Assembly (NCBI GenBank): GCA_911728435.2
Contig: OU452210.1
Span: forward strand, 2,914,001 to 2,978,000
DNA from: Apoderus coryli
Lineage: Eukaryota > Arthropoda > Insecta > Coleoptera > Attelabidae
Length of the DNA: 64,000 nucleotides
Direction of reading: 5' to 3'
A model generated the notes under the pieces. That model ran no database searches. It saw only the letters and a program-made list of their open reading frames with translations, and was not told the origin of the DNA. The position numbers and the translations under genes are program-made. Positions 1 to 11,944 of this stretch are shown one piece after another (position 1 is the stretch's first letter; each line of letters opens with the position of its first letter).

Positions 1-1528
1 GACCTTCGAACAACCAATTGATGAGACAGTAAGCACGACCTCATAAAGAGACAATTTATGCGTGACCTATATCTTCTGTACGTGGCGCGAACTAAAACGG
101 TACGTTCGTGGTCAGTTAGTACAACTAATTAGACCAGATAATATCGTAATGATGTCAAAACCATATGCACACGGAGCATCCGTCAGTAAGTCATTCAGCA
201 AACTTAAGTTATGTATAGACTTGAAAACGTTCAGAGTCTAGAAATAAAGAAAATCACTTTCTTAGTGATTTATTAAAATTTACAAAATAAATAAATAAAT
301 AGTTAAATAAAACCACGTCTACTCCACAAAATAGTAAGTAAGTATTAACTCCTCTTTGATATGGATTACTTGAAGAACTAAAAAAATAAATAAATTGTAT
401 TAGGTTTTGACAGCTCGGTACTGAGTAACACTATTTTTTCAAGTTACTGGGTTGGTAAAACCTGAACCACTCTTGTTGGCGAGACGACGTTGAGAGGAAT
501 TTGCACATGACGACGAGAGGGCCTAATAACCGGTTTTAATTTATTTTTTAATGTATCTGAAAAATAGTTTTCCGCCTCTTGTTTATTGTTCCTTTATTAA
601 TCAATAGTTCTAATTATTATATTCCAAACATTATTACTCAAAGTGCTTCTAAAAATATCTGTATTGTCTAGACATCAAACTCTAATGAGGAGCGACAAAA
701 GACGATAATCCAGTTTATAACTTTTAGACCTAAATCATGTCGTTAATAAATTTCCCCCTTTTTTTTTATCAAAATTTCCTCTTTTCTGTTCCTATGTTAC
801 CACCATTTTGAATGGATAAAGTAAGCAAATAATTTTGAACACGTTGCATTTTTGACCCTTTCTGTTTTTCTTTCCTTATAGCATCTCTTTTATTTCAATA
901 TAAGGACAACATAGTGCACATTATAAGAACAGTCTGTTATAGCCTACAGGCTGAAAAGGACAGTGTAACGTTTTCTAAGGATGATGAATATAAACATACT
1001 GGCCACTACAACCGTCTACTACTTCGTGCGATGACACAGGACAGGACTGGCACTAATAATTCTGAGACTATCTTAAAGCCAGTTGTAATGAAAACAATAC
1101 TATAAAAAATACAATGAACTATTAGTTGAAAACAAAAAACTACACATATCGACGGAATTTTGGATTTTTTTAAGACGTTGCGTTGATGAAAATCTTAGTA
1201 TTTTGAATACTTTCGAAGTTTCTTTAAGCGTAAGCTTCAATTATAATTTCACTACACACACACTTGAAAATGGACAAAAACCATGATGATTTGAGTAAGA
1301 AGGAAAGTTGCTCAACATGAGAGTCCTCATGTTAAATTAAATCACAGCACTGCCATAACGTTTTTATTTAATCGAAAATCTAATTCGTGCCTTCTCACTC
1401 TTGTCAGTTGTAGCATTTTAGTGTTAATCCCGCACTATATTTGTACCGCTTCATTGCCGGTTTACGCCCAATGCGGATTTATAATTCTCTTTCAAGAAAA
1501 TTGTTTTTCCCCTCTAAATCAGTTACCA
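1..1528. other. no recognised feature
   Basis: A+T-rich sequence with short homopolymer runs. An open stretch on the + strand at 914-1105 (63 codons) has no motif I recognise and no convincing splice sites, so I do not call it a gene. Confidence 0.6.
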
Positions 1529-2531
1529 AGAAGGTCATTCAATAAGTCCGTAGGATGACACATATATGGCGTTACTAGAATTTTTTCCATATGATTTTTA
1601 TTTAGTACTAACCTTCAAACGATACGTGTATACATTTGACAGCAATCTGCCTATTGATTCGTCGGTTATAGCATTTTGTGTCAAGCAACGTTTGTTATTG
1701 AATTTCGAGTTTTGATAAATAAATTGGATGAAAAAAAAAACTGTGGAAACCAAACAATGGCTATAAACATTATCCGTACTCTGTTCCGTCGAGACAAATG
1801 GTAGAGAAGTGGATTGCTGAATGTAAACGTGGTCGTACCAGCACAAATGATGCAGAGCGCAGTGGACGCCCAAATGAGGCTGATATTCCAGAAAACGTCA
1901 AAAAAATTCACAAATTGTTTACGAACGATCGCAAATTGAAGGTGCACGAGCTAGCTCACATTGTAGAGATATCAGATGGCAGTGTTTTTACCATTTTACA
2001 CGAACATTTGGGTATGCGAAAGATCTGTGCAAAGTGGGTGCCACGTGAGCTCACAGTCGACCAAAAATAACAACGAAATAATGCTTCAGAGGAGTGTTTG
2101 GCGCTGTTAAACCGCAATAAGATGGAATTCTATCGTCGATATGTGACAATGGATGAAAAATGGCTTCACTATTACACGCCAGAATCCAAAAGGCAGTCAG
2201 CCGAGTGGAATCGCCAAACCGAATCCAAAGCGAGCAAAGACGCAACATTCGAGTCGGCCGATAAGGTGATGGCGTCTGTATTTTGGATGCGATAATAATA
2301 TTCATCGACGACCTCCAAAGAGGAACCACCATCAACAGCGACTGTTCCTGTGTACTTTTGGATCGATTGAAGGCTGAAATCGCAAAGAAACGGCCACATT
2401 TGCAAACGAAAAAAGTGTTGTTTCACCAAGACAATGCACCGTGTCACAAATCGATGAAAACTATGGCAAACTTGAATGAATTGGGCTTCGAATTGCTTAC
2501 TCACCCACCGTATTTAGTCCCTATGACCTAG
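1529..2531 (+). mobile_element. mariner transposon fossil, 3' truncated
   Basis: The left boundary is set by a sequence around 1529-1556 (core AAGGTCATTCAATAAGTCCG) that resembles the terminal inverted repeat of mariner elements, followed by an untranslated leader of about 150 bp and then transposase homology on the + strand. The right half of the inverted repeat is not found. Similarity to transposase stops near 2515, before the third catalytic aspartate, so the 3' third of the element is missing. The copy is plainly dead. The insertion target (expected TA) cannot be confirmed because only one end is present. Confidence 0.85.
1692..2531 (+). pseudogene. mariner transposase pseudogene
   Basis: A Tc1/mariner transposase would bind the element's ends and cut and paste it at TA sites in the nucleus. 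Seen here, in order: an N-terminal piece (FRVLIN), then KTVETKQWL in a second frame after a shift at the A-run near 1731-1740, then a long helix-turn-helix region from PSRQMVEKW (about 1786) through SDGSVFTILHEHLGMRK to WVPRELTVDQK. A TAA at 2068-2070 interrupts the frame, which then resumes. The first catalytic Asp is in VTMDEKW (codon 2152-2154). One base is lost near VFWD (about 2284), shifting the frame into IIIFIDDL. The second Asp is in LFHQDNAPCH (codon 2430-2432). The frame ends after HPPY, so the third Asp of the D,D34D triad is absent. The family assignment is firm; the subfamily was not determined. Confidence 0.9.
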
Positions 2532-3706
2532 TACAACTAATGAAGGTCGAGTTAAGTATAGTTATGAGGCAGTCGTTCTTTAGAATTTATTTGCGACGCC
2601 TTGTAACTCGCATCTTAGAGTTATCCTGATAGACGGAGTAATGAACACAATCACGAACATTCCTAACATAAGATCCAGTGGTTTTGGCCAAACATTAGGA
2701 AGAGTTGTCGATTGTTTAGACGACTTTTTCTAATCAGTGCAGAATCTTGCACTATAATGATTTATTAAAATACTTATTTTATCCAATTATTAATTCGATA
2801 CAATACTGTGTAATTTTGTTTAGACCGTTCCTGGTGCATTCAACGTTTGTACAATATAGTCAAATATACACATGTTGATGTTCATATAGCTTTGAGGTAG
2901 CTTCCGTGAAGTTGAAGCTGGCGTTCGTTTAACAACGATATCTATGTTGACGTTTTGTGATATAGCCACATGCAAAGACTAAATTCAATTTGGGACTGGC
3001 CAGCCTGTTTGGATTCCAGGATGGTTGTTTAGTTTGCCGGAACAAAGAAAACAGCCATGTGTTTATTCTGCTTGAAATAGCAAGCCACTCCCCGACTCTG
3101 GATCTGATGTAAACACCTCGACGAGATATTCTGACCGCTCTGCCTGGCTATGCGGTTACTATCTACCAGTTTGCTGAAATACTGAAATACCGTTATACCT
3201 ATTGGGGACTCTATTTTAGCAAATATCTATCTTACGCTGAGTTTCACAATTATTTATTAAATTTCACTATTTCCGGCAAGAAACAGTTTATTTGCAGAAT
3301 ATCAAATCATATATAATTTATTGATAACAAAGTGTAATTTTCTAAATGCAAACATCATTGATAAAAAAACACATAGAAAATTTTCCACTCTATAGATAAT
3401 TTCCTATGGTGCTATTCTAGTTCTGCTACTTTATAAAATATTTTAGGAAGTTATAGTTTTTAAGTTTACAGGCTTTTCACAAACAGAAGGGTAAAGGCAG
3501 TTAATTAAATACATTTTTTCTAAGTGGTTCTTACAGTGATTTATAGGATTTTGGTTTGGGTGCATATGCATGGCATATTTATATCGGACTTATGTAAAGA
3601 ATTATTTTGATAAAAACTTTCAACAGGAGGTAAGCAAAAACATTGGTTTTTGAAGCATATATAAAAGCAATATTCTTGGAATCCATGTCGGTATTAGCAA
3701 TTTTTT
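2532..3706. other. no recognised feature
   Basis: Unassigned sequence. The part near 2880-3190 is somewhat richer in G+C than its surroundings, but no frame stays open and no repeat structure is apparent. Confidence 0.5.
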
Positions 3707-3885
3707 TTATCGATGAAAATCTCTTGTCATTCGGTAATGGCTTTTCTCGCTATATACTTGATAGTAACGTTCATATATTTTCAAAGTATTAAGGAATGAC
3801 ACACTTGGTTCGGTCATGCAGAAAAGTTTTGCAGCTGCTTGAGGGTGGAATGGAAAATGCTTTCCATTGCTGCCATCCCTCTTTT
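3707..3885 (-). CDS. candidate 3' terminal exon, unknown protein
   Basis: On the minus strand a pyrimidine-containing stretch ending in an AG at 3886-3887 (TATTAGTACAG) is followed by an open frame of 59 codons ending with TAA at 3707-3709. The predicted peptide is of mixed, non-repetitive composition (for example GKHFPFHPQAAAKLF and MTEPSVSFLN) and not just the Lys/Asn/Ile/Phe mix that random A+T-rich DNA gives. The frame also stays open upstream of the splice site to about 4000, so the exon start is not certain. I recognise no domain and no donor partner. It could equally be a chance ORF. It lies on the same strand as the better exons at 9165 and 52630. Confidence 0.28.
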
Positions 3886-6145
3886 CTGTACTAATATGAA
3901 AGTGTAGAATGCAAATTAGGGAAATATTTATTCTTATACGGTGACTCGTTTTATTAAAAGGAAATATTTGCTTAGGTAAATTACTTTTTTGTAAATACAA
4001 TACAATATTCGCTCAGTGAGGCACGCATCCAACTCTATAATGTACGAGGCTCTTCCAAAATTAAACGGAAAATTTATAAGTGTAGTAATTCTATAAAAAG
4101 AATAAAATACCTAACATCATCCAACACTCAAGGAGAATTACGGAAAATAATTTTTTATTTCATGACAATTAATTTTTCTTTCTCGATGGCTCGACTAAAC
4201 TATTCGTCTTATTGAAAAAAATAATTTTGCAATAAATCGACAGCACAAACATTTATTTACGTATAGCTAAACCTTTTTATAAATAAAATAATAATTACAA
4301 TTTGTATAGGCCGTTATAGCACCACAAAGCCCTGTGTTCTTAAATATCAAAGTTAAATAAAAGTCTACAAGTAAATTATGAATTTAATGTTCACGAAGAA
4401 TAAAACTAAAACATGATTAAAGTTTTTTTTACACATAATCAATAAAACAAAACGTCAAGTAAGATTTATCAAATATTGTAATAATAAATTTTTATTCACG
4501 GTAGATAATCTAACACTCATTTCTAAAAGAAAATAAAAAGCATAATGGAATATTTTTGCGGACGCAAAGCGATAAACGAATTAAGCTTTTATTTAATGCA
4601 GACGAGTTAAAATGGCCGCCTTCTCCACCGTGGTTTATTTCTATAACAAAAAGACAATAAGAGCTTCCACTGACAGCAGTATTTGTTTTACAGATGGATC
4701 CTGAAACCCAAACACAAACAAGTAGGGAGCTGCGCGCGGTTAGGGAAATGTGCCTAATCCGTTTGTGAGAAATACGGGCTAACGAGTACCTATCCACTCA
4801 TCAAATGTTGTCGAATTGACCACTTTTTTCAAAATATTTAGCGAAACAATGTTGGAAAAATATTCTTAATATCCTTGAAGAAGATAAGCAAACATGGCAA
4901 ATGCCCAATTCCTCAAAAAATGGAAATTTACGAGGAACTCAAACTCTAATAAAGTTTGTTTTTGTTTTAAAGTTAAATAGTATTAAATTAAAAAATAGGG
5001 ATTTTCAATTTGAAAAATTTACTTTTGCCAGATATATAAACAGTTCTTTTTATCGCGCTGCATAAAAGCTTCATTAACTGAAGTAAGTTAAGTTAATTAC
5101 AGAAAATTTAATATTAAAGATTTACTTCCGGAATACCATAGGAAGAATACCCTGTATATTGAAAACATGATGTAAAATCAATTTAGTTTCAACTCAGTAT
5201 GCCAAAAATTTTTTATTGAAAATTAAATTTTGGTGACAGTTACGAAGTTCACAATATCAGCATTAAATTATGTTTCAAACCTTTAGTAATTTCATCACTT
5301 ACGTTAAAAAATAAAGTGTGAAGTGGGCAGCAAAAACGGGCACCTGGCATTTGTTAAAATCTTTAATTAAAGTACGACTTGAAAACAAAGAAATGCCCGG
5401 AAAATTAGCTTCATTTCTAATTATACGGGGCAAATATCTTAATTTCGAACTGTGAAAAACTTTATCGAACACATCTATCAAGCGGAAAGCTTTTCTTTAA
5501 TTTATATCCACGAAGGCAAGACACGCGGACTGAGTGTAAAGCACAAAGTTCAAATCCTTATTTTGTTCAGTCTCAGCTTTTCTTTTCCTTTAAAGAACCC
5601 CAATATTTATTTAGACACAGTAATGAATTTCTCTCAGGCTTTCTATATCTCATTGAAAACTAAACATTTCATGCACATTGATAAACTTTATATTTTTAAC
5701 TCACTCTTACAATTAGTCTTTGTATGTCACTCACAAATAATACAGAGTGGCGAGAAACAAAAACTCATATAGTTACTCCTTTTAAACCCCTACATAAAAC
5801 TTGAAAAATCTTCATGTTAAACATAAAATATAGGAAACTTTTAAGAGCCAAATTAAAGAAATCTTTTCTAGTTCAAAGGTCAGAATAATTCGTATTACTG
5901 GAGACACTCGATTGCGACCACATTGGGGTCTATATTGCGACTATCGTATCAAGTACAGCAGTCGACTAGACAACAAATATTGAGCTATTGGGTAAATTTA
6001 GGAATGTAGGTATATATAAACAGACTCCCTCTGAATCTACCTATCTATGATATAAAAATGATAGTGATTGTTGTAGCGAAACTACTTGTTACAGTTTGAA
6101 GAGATTGAAATGTGCTCCATATATAAATATTGTTTATCTTTGTCA
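3886..6145. other. no recognised gene
   Basis: Mostly A+T-rich unassigned DNA. A short patch at about 4690-4790 is CpG-richer (GCGCGCGG near 4733) and starts after an acceptor-like TTTGTTTTACAG, but its frame closes after about 22 codons. A sequence like the outer end of a DDE transposon (ACCCTGTATA) lies near 5150 without a partner. The ORF at 5452-5772 (+) has no motif. Confidence 0.5.
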
Positions 6146-6254
6146 GAATCTTCCAGAATTTTATCTTCTCAGATATTCTTGATTAAAACGTTCAATGTTG
6201 TAACACAAAAAAATTTTCTAAGCCTTTCTAGAATCTTGACAAGGGATATAAAAG
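6146..6254 (+). promoter_or_regulatory. heat-shock-type promoter (two HSEs plus TATA)
   Basis: Heat-shock factor binds arrays of inverted NGAAN pentamers. At 6146-6158 three perfect units run with exact 5-bp spacing (GAA 6146, TTC 6151, GAA 6156), and imperfect ones continue to about 6178. A second array at 6226-6238 has TTC, GAA and TTg at the same spacing. A TATA box (TATAAAAG) follows at 6247-6254, only 9 bp after the second array. This is the layout of insect hsp promoters and predicts a start site near 6277 on the + strand. No Hsp70, Hsp90 or small-Hsp coding sequence follows within several kb. The promoter reading is inferred from motif content alone. Confidence 0.5.
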
Positions 6255-6332
6255 CTCTGCACTAGCAAGATGATGGAACATTTTTAATTGGGTGCTAATA
6301 CGTGAACGTTTATAATCGAATTCAGTTCGAAA

Positions 6333-6410
6333 ATGAAGGAAAAGTTTTGTTTACATATTTTTTGGATTTGTAAACCCAAAATACGTAAAATTCTTATAAT
6401 ATTGCATTGA
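6333..6410 (+). CDS. small ORF downstream of the heat-shock-type promoter
   Basis: The first ATG after the predicted start site near 6277 opens a 25-codon frame ending in TGA at 6408-6410. The peptide is hydrophobic and basic (FCLHIFWICKPKIRK) with no known domain. The leader would be about 55 nt. An acceptor-like TTTATAG lies just after, near 6418. A heat-inducible transcript with a tiny ORF and otherwise no coding capacity would resemble the organisation of the Drosophila hsr-omega long non-coding RNA, but I have no sequence evidence of homology. The ORF may not be translated. Confidence 0.2.
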   Translation: MKEKFCLHIFWICKPKIRKILIILH

Positions 6411-9164
6411 TATTTATAGGTATATACTTTGAGAATTTTTATATTTCTGGAGAAATTTCATTCGAGTGAACCGTTTTTACATATAAGACCTTCTCATGGA
6501 TTTGTGCTTAAAATAAATCCCAATTAAATATACGTTGGTTCTATCATCTACTAGTACCATACGCCACTAGATTAGTAATAATGTATTATTATAAGTAATC
6601 CATGTTGAAGTGAAGTGTTGATTAAAATTATAAATAATAAACATTTGCTCCACAAATTGAGTGATATAACAATTGTTCAAGTGGCTTGAAAATACTAAAA
6701 TACCATTTATAAATCTTTTAGGAAGCGGCTAACCAATGTTAATCATCAACATTTAAATCAGTTGCCCGTGAAAAAAGCATTTTTTTATATTTTAACATTT
6801 AACTATAGTACATTAACGAACTTGTATATATATTGGGTATATCCCTTGAACAAAACTAATTTGTCTTTTTTTTTATATATAAATCATAATATTAACTAGT
6901 CTTTTAAATTCAACAAATAAAATTTTCAGTTTCAACCAGCCAAATATACTTCTGACAATTAACAAGAATAATCAAAAAATATATTATGAATATGTTTTTG
7001 CGGTGGTCAGAGTTAATCGTTTTGTACTCTTTCTTCTTATACAGTGCAATTTTAAGTTAGAAAATCAAAATTAACTGATGCTCTTGATGTATGAATAACT
7101 CTGTATTCAAAAATGTACTTTTTTTTTGTAATTCTTAATAATGACACCTCCTAAAAGATCTACGACATTTTGGGTCCAGTTTCATTTGTTAAATGATTTT
7201 AATAATAACAATTAATTATTAACAATTAACAAATTAATTATTAAAAAAAAACTACAATACCTAACTGGATAACTGGAAATTTGTAAAAGAAAGCTCCAGC
7301 CCCAAAAGCTTTTTATCATTCGTATTAACACATTTTTTATTTTGTTCCTGGCCAAGATTTATTTGCAAAAGAAAATAAATTTACCCATGTTTTTTATTTA
7401 GTTTAGCAAATATGATATTTTTAACTTTCAAGAATTTAAAAGAAAAAAATTATAAAAAAATAACATCAAAATAATATTATGTCGTTTGCAAATTAGGTTA
7501 AATACTTTGCATTTATATTTTTCAAAGTTCAAATCTAGCAACGTCAGCTCTATCTCACTTCATATTGGAGACATCTGGCCCAAAACTCTTTCAATTAAGA
7601 TGAAAAATCCAAGTGCATTAGTATGGGGGTGGTGTGGGGTGTAAAAAGGGTGGTTAGGGATTGGCAACCAGAATTATGGACAAAATGAACAGAGAAGTGT
7701 AAAGGGGAAAGAGAGGTGGTTAACGCCAGTGAAGCCCGTAACACTTGATTAGAAAGAACAGATCACCCTCGTGTTGACAATGCTTTTTTTAATACTCAAA
7801 CGAATATTTCGGAATGTTTTTATGTTTAAAACATCAATGTAACCAAAATAAACAGCAATATTTAAATCTCGAAAACGAATGGTGTTTTAGTTACTATTTT
7901 AGATCTACTAACCTAATAAGGTTTCTTATTAAAATTGCATAGGTAGTAAAATGTATACAGTATACCGGTTTAAAAAAAAAAACGGAGACTGAAAATATCA
8001 CCAAAGGAAACAAGAAAATTGATGATAGTGATCCTCTATAGATGAACTATATACTAAGTTGTTCTATTAAATATAACGGTTTGTGATTCGATATTGCGGT
8101 TCCTAACAAATTCGACCATCACATGCAAATTTGGTTTAGATTTTACCAAGAAGTTCGCGGAAAGTTATCTATTGATCGTCATAGTGTTTAAATGTGATAT
8201 TTTTTAATATATAGTATAATACCGAATCCACCTGACACACTTTCAAGACAGCCTCAAAATGAGGCCCCATAAATACCATTTGTGGTGGTTTCTTATTGTG
8301 TTGATTTTTTATCTTTGCCAGATTATTATAGAATTAACAATCTTGAAACTAGTATTATCCCGAAAATCTATATAAAATCCCTTGGTTTAAGTGGGTAGGT
8401 AGGTCTTGAATGATAGCGTCCTATTCGAATACCAAACAAATGCATTAAAATTGGAACCTGTGCAGCGTATGTTTACAAAATTGTATGAAACAGCTGATCA
8501 GATGTCATTGCAAGCATGCCAATATGAAATCCTGAAAGTTTGGTATTGGGTCATTGTTCTCTAGCTAATTAGTGAATTAAAACTTACTTTACAAATAAAC
8601 TATTAAAGAAAATAAAAACGGCAACACTGACAGATACCGATATTTCCTTTTCTTTATCACATCATTTCACAGTTGGGTAGAAGGTGCGATGATTTTTAAT
8701 ATTCAGTTCTATAATTCGGAAATTTATCTGTTGCCAACCAATTCTGTCGAGTTATATTTCAGTAAATCTGTTTCATAACAAAAGACTAAAGGCGAATATT
8801 CTAAGTCTAACGCTTCAGAATCTTAAAGCTTTCACAACTTTAAGCACAATTTTACACTCGAATAAGTTTATTTACCTTTTGCAATATCCGCCTTGAAGCG
8901 AACTATAGATTCTTAGTTCCTTACTAATTATATTATAATTTTTTAAGTTGTGGTATGCGGCGATGATGCCAATTACACGGTTTAAAATTATGGAATCACT
9001 CGCCCAAAATTATCAGATATTTCTCTAAAATATGTTGTATGTATCTCTATAAAACATTGAATTAAAATGTTTTTTATCTTTAAAGGTGAGAAGCGATGTG
9101 AACATTTTTAATCGTTCTAATGAGAAAGGAAACTGTGTTTATTATTAGTATAAATTGACCTCAC
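6411..9164. other. no recognised gene
   Basis: A+T-rich DNA. The only structure noted is the G-rich tract at 7625-7659, listed separately, and a cluster of AATTAATTATTA-type repeats near 7200-7245. Confidence 0.5.
7625..7659 (+). other. potential G-quadruplex tract
   Basis: Four runs of guanines on the + strand (5 at 7625, 4 at 7636, 3 at 7648, 3 at 7657) are separated by loops of 6, 8 and 6 nt. This fits a slightly relaxed intramolecular G4 pattern, as one loop exceeds the usual 7-nt limit. It is striking in such an A+T-rich context. No gene or promoter is recognised next to it. Confidence 0.45.
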
Positions 9165-9287
9165 CTGCTCGACATCATCAGGATGCAAACTATCGTTAGG
9201 TGTCGTTGCTGCAGATGGCCTTTGAGAGGTTGAAAGATTAATTGCACCATCCCCGTTTAACATATCCTGATCCATAATTCCATCATC
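9165..9287 (-). CDS. internal coding exon of an unidentified host gene
   Basis: On the minus strand this 123-bp segment sits between an acceptor (TTTATTAAAG, AG at 9288-9289) and a donor (GAGCAG followed by GTGAGG, at 9164 and below). It is exactly 41 codons, and the other two frames contain stops, so it is a symmetric phase 0-0 exon. The peptide is acidic and rich in Ser, Thr, Pro, Asp and Asn (INLSTSQRPSAATTP, then NDSLHPDDVEQ) with no hydrophobic core. That is typical of a disordered linker in a regulatory or nuclear protein, which is inference only. I do not recognise the gene. An exon of similar style (phase 0-0, same strand) lies at 52630-52737. Flanking exons are not found nearby, implying long introns. 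Confidence 0.65.
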
Positions 9288-9599
9288 CTTTAATAAAATG
9301 CCTTTTTAAGTTATCTATGTACTGTTATTATTCCGCAAAAAATATAGAACTAATTCCGACATAATAGGGAACTTAATACGTGTGAAAGTGACTAAGATGC
9401 TTTGTCTTATATATAAAACCAGCAATTTTTCTTTTACCCTTATGGAGCCATCGTCATATAGAATTTTCGAAATAGACAACTTAATAGAGGTTTATTTCGA
9501 AGTTCTTTTTAGACGTTTTTACAATGTATTCTGCAATTTTTGTTTAATTCCTTTAATTATTTTTGACTTTGCAGTTAACAAATAATTTGATATTTGAGT

Positions 9600-10350
9600 T
9601 AAATTATTGTATTTGAGTTGTTTATTACAAGATACATTTGTCAGTTTTTGACTTAAAATAAAAAAGAGATTTGAATTTTATAATAACAATTTGGTGACCC
9701 CAAGACCAATAGGAATAATAGAAGTCTTTCTAACGAATAGTTTATAGAGATTTCTGAAGAAAAATAGAAGAAGAATTAGAAAGACAGAAAGAACTAATAG
9801 AATTAGAAGAACAATAAAAAATTGCAGACATTGAATAACTACAGGCCACTTTCAATATGAGAGGTTTAAGTTTTATGAAAAACACAGCGAAATGGCATAG
9901 ATTTACTTTGGAAAGAAATTGATGTTACATGATGAAAACGAAATATTTCTTGATTCTATGGTAAAATGCAAAATGGGTTTAGTAAACTTTCGGAAATTTT
10001 CCGTCATTTACAACGGCACCTTTCATACTGGAAGGAAATACCGACTCAAAAGTAGTATCGACACTGATATCGGTTAGACCTAAACCAGCTGATATCAATT
10101 TATCCTACGATACAAAAACTTTGGAATCAAAATCCTCACCAATAGTATCTTCGTCCCGACACTGAATCTGCGGAATAGTGATTTCATTGAAAGAAAACCA
10201 AATTACTAACGAGAATTTTAACTTGATACCGAAGGTATTATAAAATTTGAAAAGTCCCTGATAGAACTGATGTCAAAGAAAGAAGATATGGGCAACCCTA
10301 CCAAATCTTCTAAGAGTCAAAAATTTCGCTTAGAACAAGAATAATAAGTT
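9600..10350 (+). mobile_element. possible LTR retrotransposon start with decayed gag-like region
   Basis: TGGTGACCCC at 9692-9701 equals the complement of the last ten bases of mature tRNA-Trp, the primer used by CsRn1-type Gypsy elements; the match breaks after ten bases. An AATAAA lies just upstream (about 9657), as expected in an LTR. After the site comes a Glu/Arg/Lys-rich heptad-like stretch (about 9755-9815; ELERQKELIELEEQ), then broken frames, then a Ser/Thr/Pro-rich open piece (about 10007-10160; VVSTLISVRPKPADINL). This order would suit a gag region. Neither LTR could be delimited, no pol motif was seen, and several stops are present. The call is tentative. Confidence 0.3.
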
Positions 10351-11944
10351 GAAGAGCTCTTCTTCAGGGGGAGAGGATTTTGTTTCTTCAGGTTTTTTGT
10401 TTATTTAATTCCTTCAAATATTGTTCACTCTTTGCTAAACAGATATATTGATTTAAAATAAAAACCAGTTTTGAATTGTTCGGGTCTCAAAGGTTATTTT
10501 TTTTTATATAAAACTTGAAATACATCAAAAATAGTTGGACCTTAATTATACGAAACATAAAGTATACATCATTTCTGGAATTATAAATAGAATTGAAAAT
10601 AAACAAAATTTTAGTGTGTTGTATTTATTATGTAAATAAACTAGTTGACGTAGACTTTAGTATATTTTAAAATATTCATATTGTTTTAAAATAATTTTCC
10701 AAAATTTATTCTTAATGTTCTAATTAACTTATATGAAGCGTTCATAAAGATCGTTTTCTGTGAAGTTCAACCTCAATAATTAAAAGAAAATTATCCAGAA
10801 GAAATTTAAGAGACACATTTTGTTTTTGATTTTTAGAAGGTTGTATATTATTATGAGGTTCGAATAGTATTTATTTTATCTATAATGAGCCTTAATATTT
10901 TATTCGAAACAAGGCAATTGAGGCTAAAAACTCTTAAGACTAAAAGAAACAACAAAAATAGGGATTTTGGAAAACCCTGAACCTCGAAAATGTCGCAAGA
11001 TGCTTATATACGTAGGATAAAAATGCGCTATCAAAATCTCGTACCGACGTCAAATAAAGTTCATCATGGAAAATCAAACAAACATTTTTCATAAGGCTCG
11101 AATCCATCCTAAGTTATCCAGCTGTCTCAAGACTTTTGAGGTACCCCATGTATAGCTTGGAGGATTATATAAAACAGCTTTTAGAAAAAAATGGAATAAA
11201 AATATTTTCGTATTTTTTTAAGTGTATATATTCTATGTATAAGCCTAATAATCGTAAAAAGTAAGAGTTAGGCAGACAGATTTGTAAATTGCTTTTAGGA
11301 CGCTTTATTCTAAATGGACGAGTGTCCAGAGACCGATAAAAATCATGCTTAGGTGTCCTGCCTACTCTAGGGGATATAAGATACAGCAGAAAATTGACCT
11401 GCTAACGCGTTTGTTTTATAATATTCCATTTCAGTTCAAGTGATTTATTTTGTCAAAAATATTAACCAGAATAATTTAGAGCAACTTAATGGGTAATGCA
11501 AATTTATGTTTTGTTATGTTAAAACGAAAAAAACCGTGAGAAATAGAAAACCATAATTTCTACTGAGCTGATTACTTTAAAGAATTTTAGAAAAATGATT
11601 TATAACAAAAAATTAAATTTATGAATTTGTAAAACAAATACTAATACGAAACATACAAAAATGATTGGAAGCTATCCCTAGTCAGTACGAAAAATAGGAA
11701 CAAAAACCTAAATTATGTATAATAACAATAAAAACTTAAAAAATGTATTCTTTCATCTTGAATCCCCAGCCTTCAGTTCCTGTTCTAAATGATATTGCTA
11801 AACAAATAAACGGTTAACATGCGTATGTTTAACATATTTAACCAACCGGCATCTTTCTGATGTCGAAAATAACTTTGTCACTATACGTCACATCAAAACA
11901 TGGATAATATCCAAAAATTAAACGAAATTAAAACTATTGAAGCA
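10351..11944. other. no recognised feature
   Basis: A+T-rich unassigned DNA with no open frame of note and no repeat that I could pair. Confidence 0.5.

Noticed and set aside
914..1105. 63-codon + strand ORF
   Set aside because: No motif, no good splice sites, and ORFs of this length are expected by chance in 64 kb.
2172..2504. 110-codon minus-strand ORF
   Set aside because: Antisense shadow of the mariner transposase.
5452..5772. 106-codon + strand ORF
   Set aside because: Composition is the Phe/Leu/Ile/Lys/Ser mix of random A+T-rich DNA; no domain, promoter or splice signals.
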